Shown here: piece by piece, positions 6,347 through 7,087 of the stretch
How the letters are laid out: every line of letters starts with the position of its first letter
How positions within the stretch are numbered: the stretch's first letter is position 1
Program-made: the position numbers and the translations under genes
Assembly: GCA_903854805.1 (NCBI GenBank)
Contig: CAINXK010000237.1
Coordinates: forward strand, 1 to 7,087
Length of the DNA stretch: 7,087 bases
Source: an uncultured Anaerolineae bacterium
GTDB lineage: Bacteria; Chloroflexota; Anaerolineae; Anaerolineales; Villigracilaceae
Direction: 5' to 3'
The notes under the pieces: generated by a model
Told to the model about the DNA's origin: nothing
Databases searched by the model: none
The model's input: the letters and a program-made list of their open reading frames with translations, nothing else

Positions 6347-7087
6347 ATGGCTACACCATCACCCGCCGAGCAAATCGCCAGTGAAATTAATTCGCTTCAA
6401 GCCAGGATTGGATGGATGCAAGACAGCGTGCGGCTTAAAGACACGCTTAATTCCGTAGAAGACATGCAGACCAGCTTTAATGGCATGCCACAACGCATTG
6501 CAGCCTTGCGCGCCAAAGGCTATGTTTTTGAAAAAGGATTGGAAGTCCAGGCCGGGGATTTTCCGCGTCAATGGAGTACGCTCCAGCCAGCGCTGATGGC
6601 CCAGATAAACATCCAAGCATCAGCCCTGCAAGTTTCGTTCCAGTCGATTGAATTTAAGATGACCCAACTGCTGGGTCTGCGCACCAACCCGGCAGCTGCA
6701 CGTCCTCTGATCGCTTCAATCCAAAACGAAATGGGAATGCTTGAGGACAAAGTGCGCTCTGCAGAAAGCACAGTTCATGGCATGTTCAATTCTTTTGATC
6801 AATTGGTCTTCGTACTCAAAAAACACCTTGATGAAATAGAATACATGTTGACGCAACTCGCTGAGGCTAAGTTTACATTACTACCAAGCGAGGCAGGGCT
6901 GAGAGCCATCAAAGCTGTCTGGTGTAAAGATGGCAAAGAACGTGATGACGATCCGGAAGGCGTACTTTACGTCACAGACCAGCGCCTGTTATTTGAGCAG
7001 AAGGAAGAAGTAGCCACGAAGAAAATCCTTTTCATCACCACAGAAAAGAAAATGGTGCAGGAACTAAGATGGGAAATCCCTGTGACA
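6347..7087 (+). CDS. Unrecognised helical protein with GRAM/PH-like segment (partial, C-terminus cut by window edge)
   Basis: An open frame of 247 codons starts at the ATG at 6347 and runs off the right edge without a stop. AGGAG at 6335-6339, seven bases upstream, and a good promoter candidate support the start. I do not recognise the family. Residues 7 to about 175 are rich in A, Q, E, L and M with few prolines or glycines and look like long helices or coiled coil (clearest at 7-40, 85-110 and 120-172). After L-L-P-S at 178-181 the character changes: G205-V-L-Y-V-T-D-Q-R-L-L-F216 resembles the strand pair that starts many GRAM or bacterial PH domains, followed by alternating hydrophobic residues in K-K-I-L-F-I and a W-E-I-P-V end. 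No signal peptide or membrane segment is visible, so the protein is probably cytoplasmic, perhaps binding a membrane or a partner through the PH-like part; that role is inference. Confidence 0.8.
   Translation, partial: MATPSPAEQIASEINSLQARIGWMQDSVRLKDTLNSVEDMQTSFNGMPQRIAALRAKGYVFEKGLEVQAGDFPRQWSTLQPALMAQINIQASALQVSFQSIEFKMTQLLGLRTNPAAARPLIASIQNEMGMLEDKVRSAESTVHGMFNSFDQLVFVLKKHLDEIEYMLTQLAEAKFTLLPSEAGLRAIKAVWCKDGKERDDDPEGVLYVTDQRLLFEQKEEVATKKILFITTEKKMVQELRWEIPVT

Noticed and set aside
1..7087. tRNA or rRNA genes, CRISPR repeats, insertion-sequence ends or attachment sites
   Set aside because: I found no cloverleaf-like region, no regularly spaced direct repeats and no transposase or integrase frame. 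All gaps between genes are under 220 bases.

Overview
The window looks like an ordinary bacterial chromosome segment with moderate GC, dense genes and no mobile element, RNA gene or CRISPR array that I can see. The general look of the proteins (a short GH36 alpha-galactosidase, a transketolase/RpiB/long-form transaldolase cluster, and a helical protein with a GRAM/PH-like segment) suggests an anaerobic carbohydrate-using Chloroflexota bacterium of the Anaerolineae kind. That assignment is an inference from family resemblance only and was not tested by any search.

Layout: (1) positions 710 to 1, minus strand: the N-terminal 236 residues of a Tat-exported calcineurin-like metallophosphoesterase that runs off the left edge. 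(2) 732-2342, plus strand: a cytoplasmic GH36 alpha-galactosidase, divergent from the phosphoesterase with only 21 bases between the two start codons. (3) 2343-2513: a convergent intergenic gap holding a perfect 15-bp stem-loop, probably a two-way transcription stop. (4) 6132 down to 2514, minus strand: an operon of transketolase (tkt), ribose-5-phosphate isomerase B (rpiB) and transaldolase (tal). tkt and rpiB overlap by 4 bases; rpiB and tal are separated by 53 bases that contain a second hairpin. (5) 6133-6346: a divergent promoter region. (6) 6347 to the right edge, plus strand: the first 247 residues of an unrecognised protein, mostly helical, with a GRAM/PH-like strand-rich segment at the visible end.

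How the genes fit together: the three-gene operon supplies most of the non-oxidative pentose phosphate pathway, interconverting ribulose-5-P/ribose-5-P and the C3-C7 sugar phosphates; only ribulose-phosphate 3-epimerase is absent from the window. The alpha-galactosidase would feed hexoses from alpha-galactosides taken up by the cell. It is convergent with the operon and therefore separately transcribed. The phosphoesterase and the right-hand unknown protein have no evident metabolic link to the sugar genes.

I did not find a convincing undescribed multi-gene system. The items most worth a second look are the two stem-loops, the very tight divergent start region near 710-732, the unusual C-terminal end of the GH36 protein, and the uncharacterised protein at the right edge.
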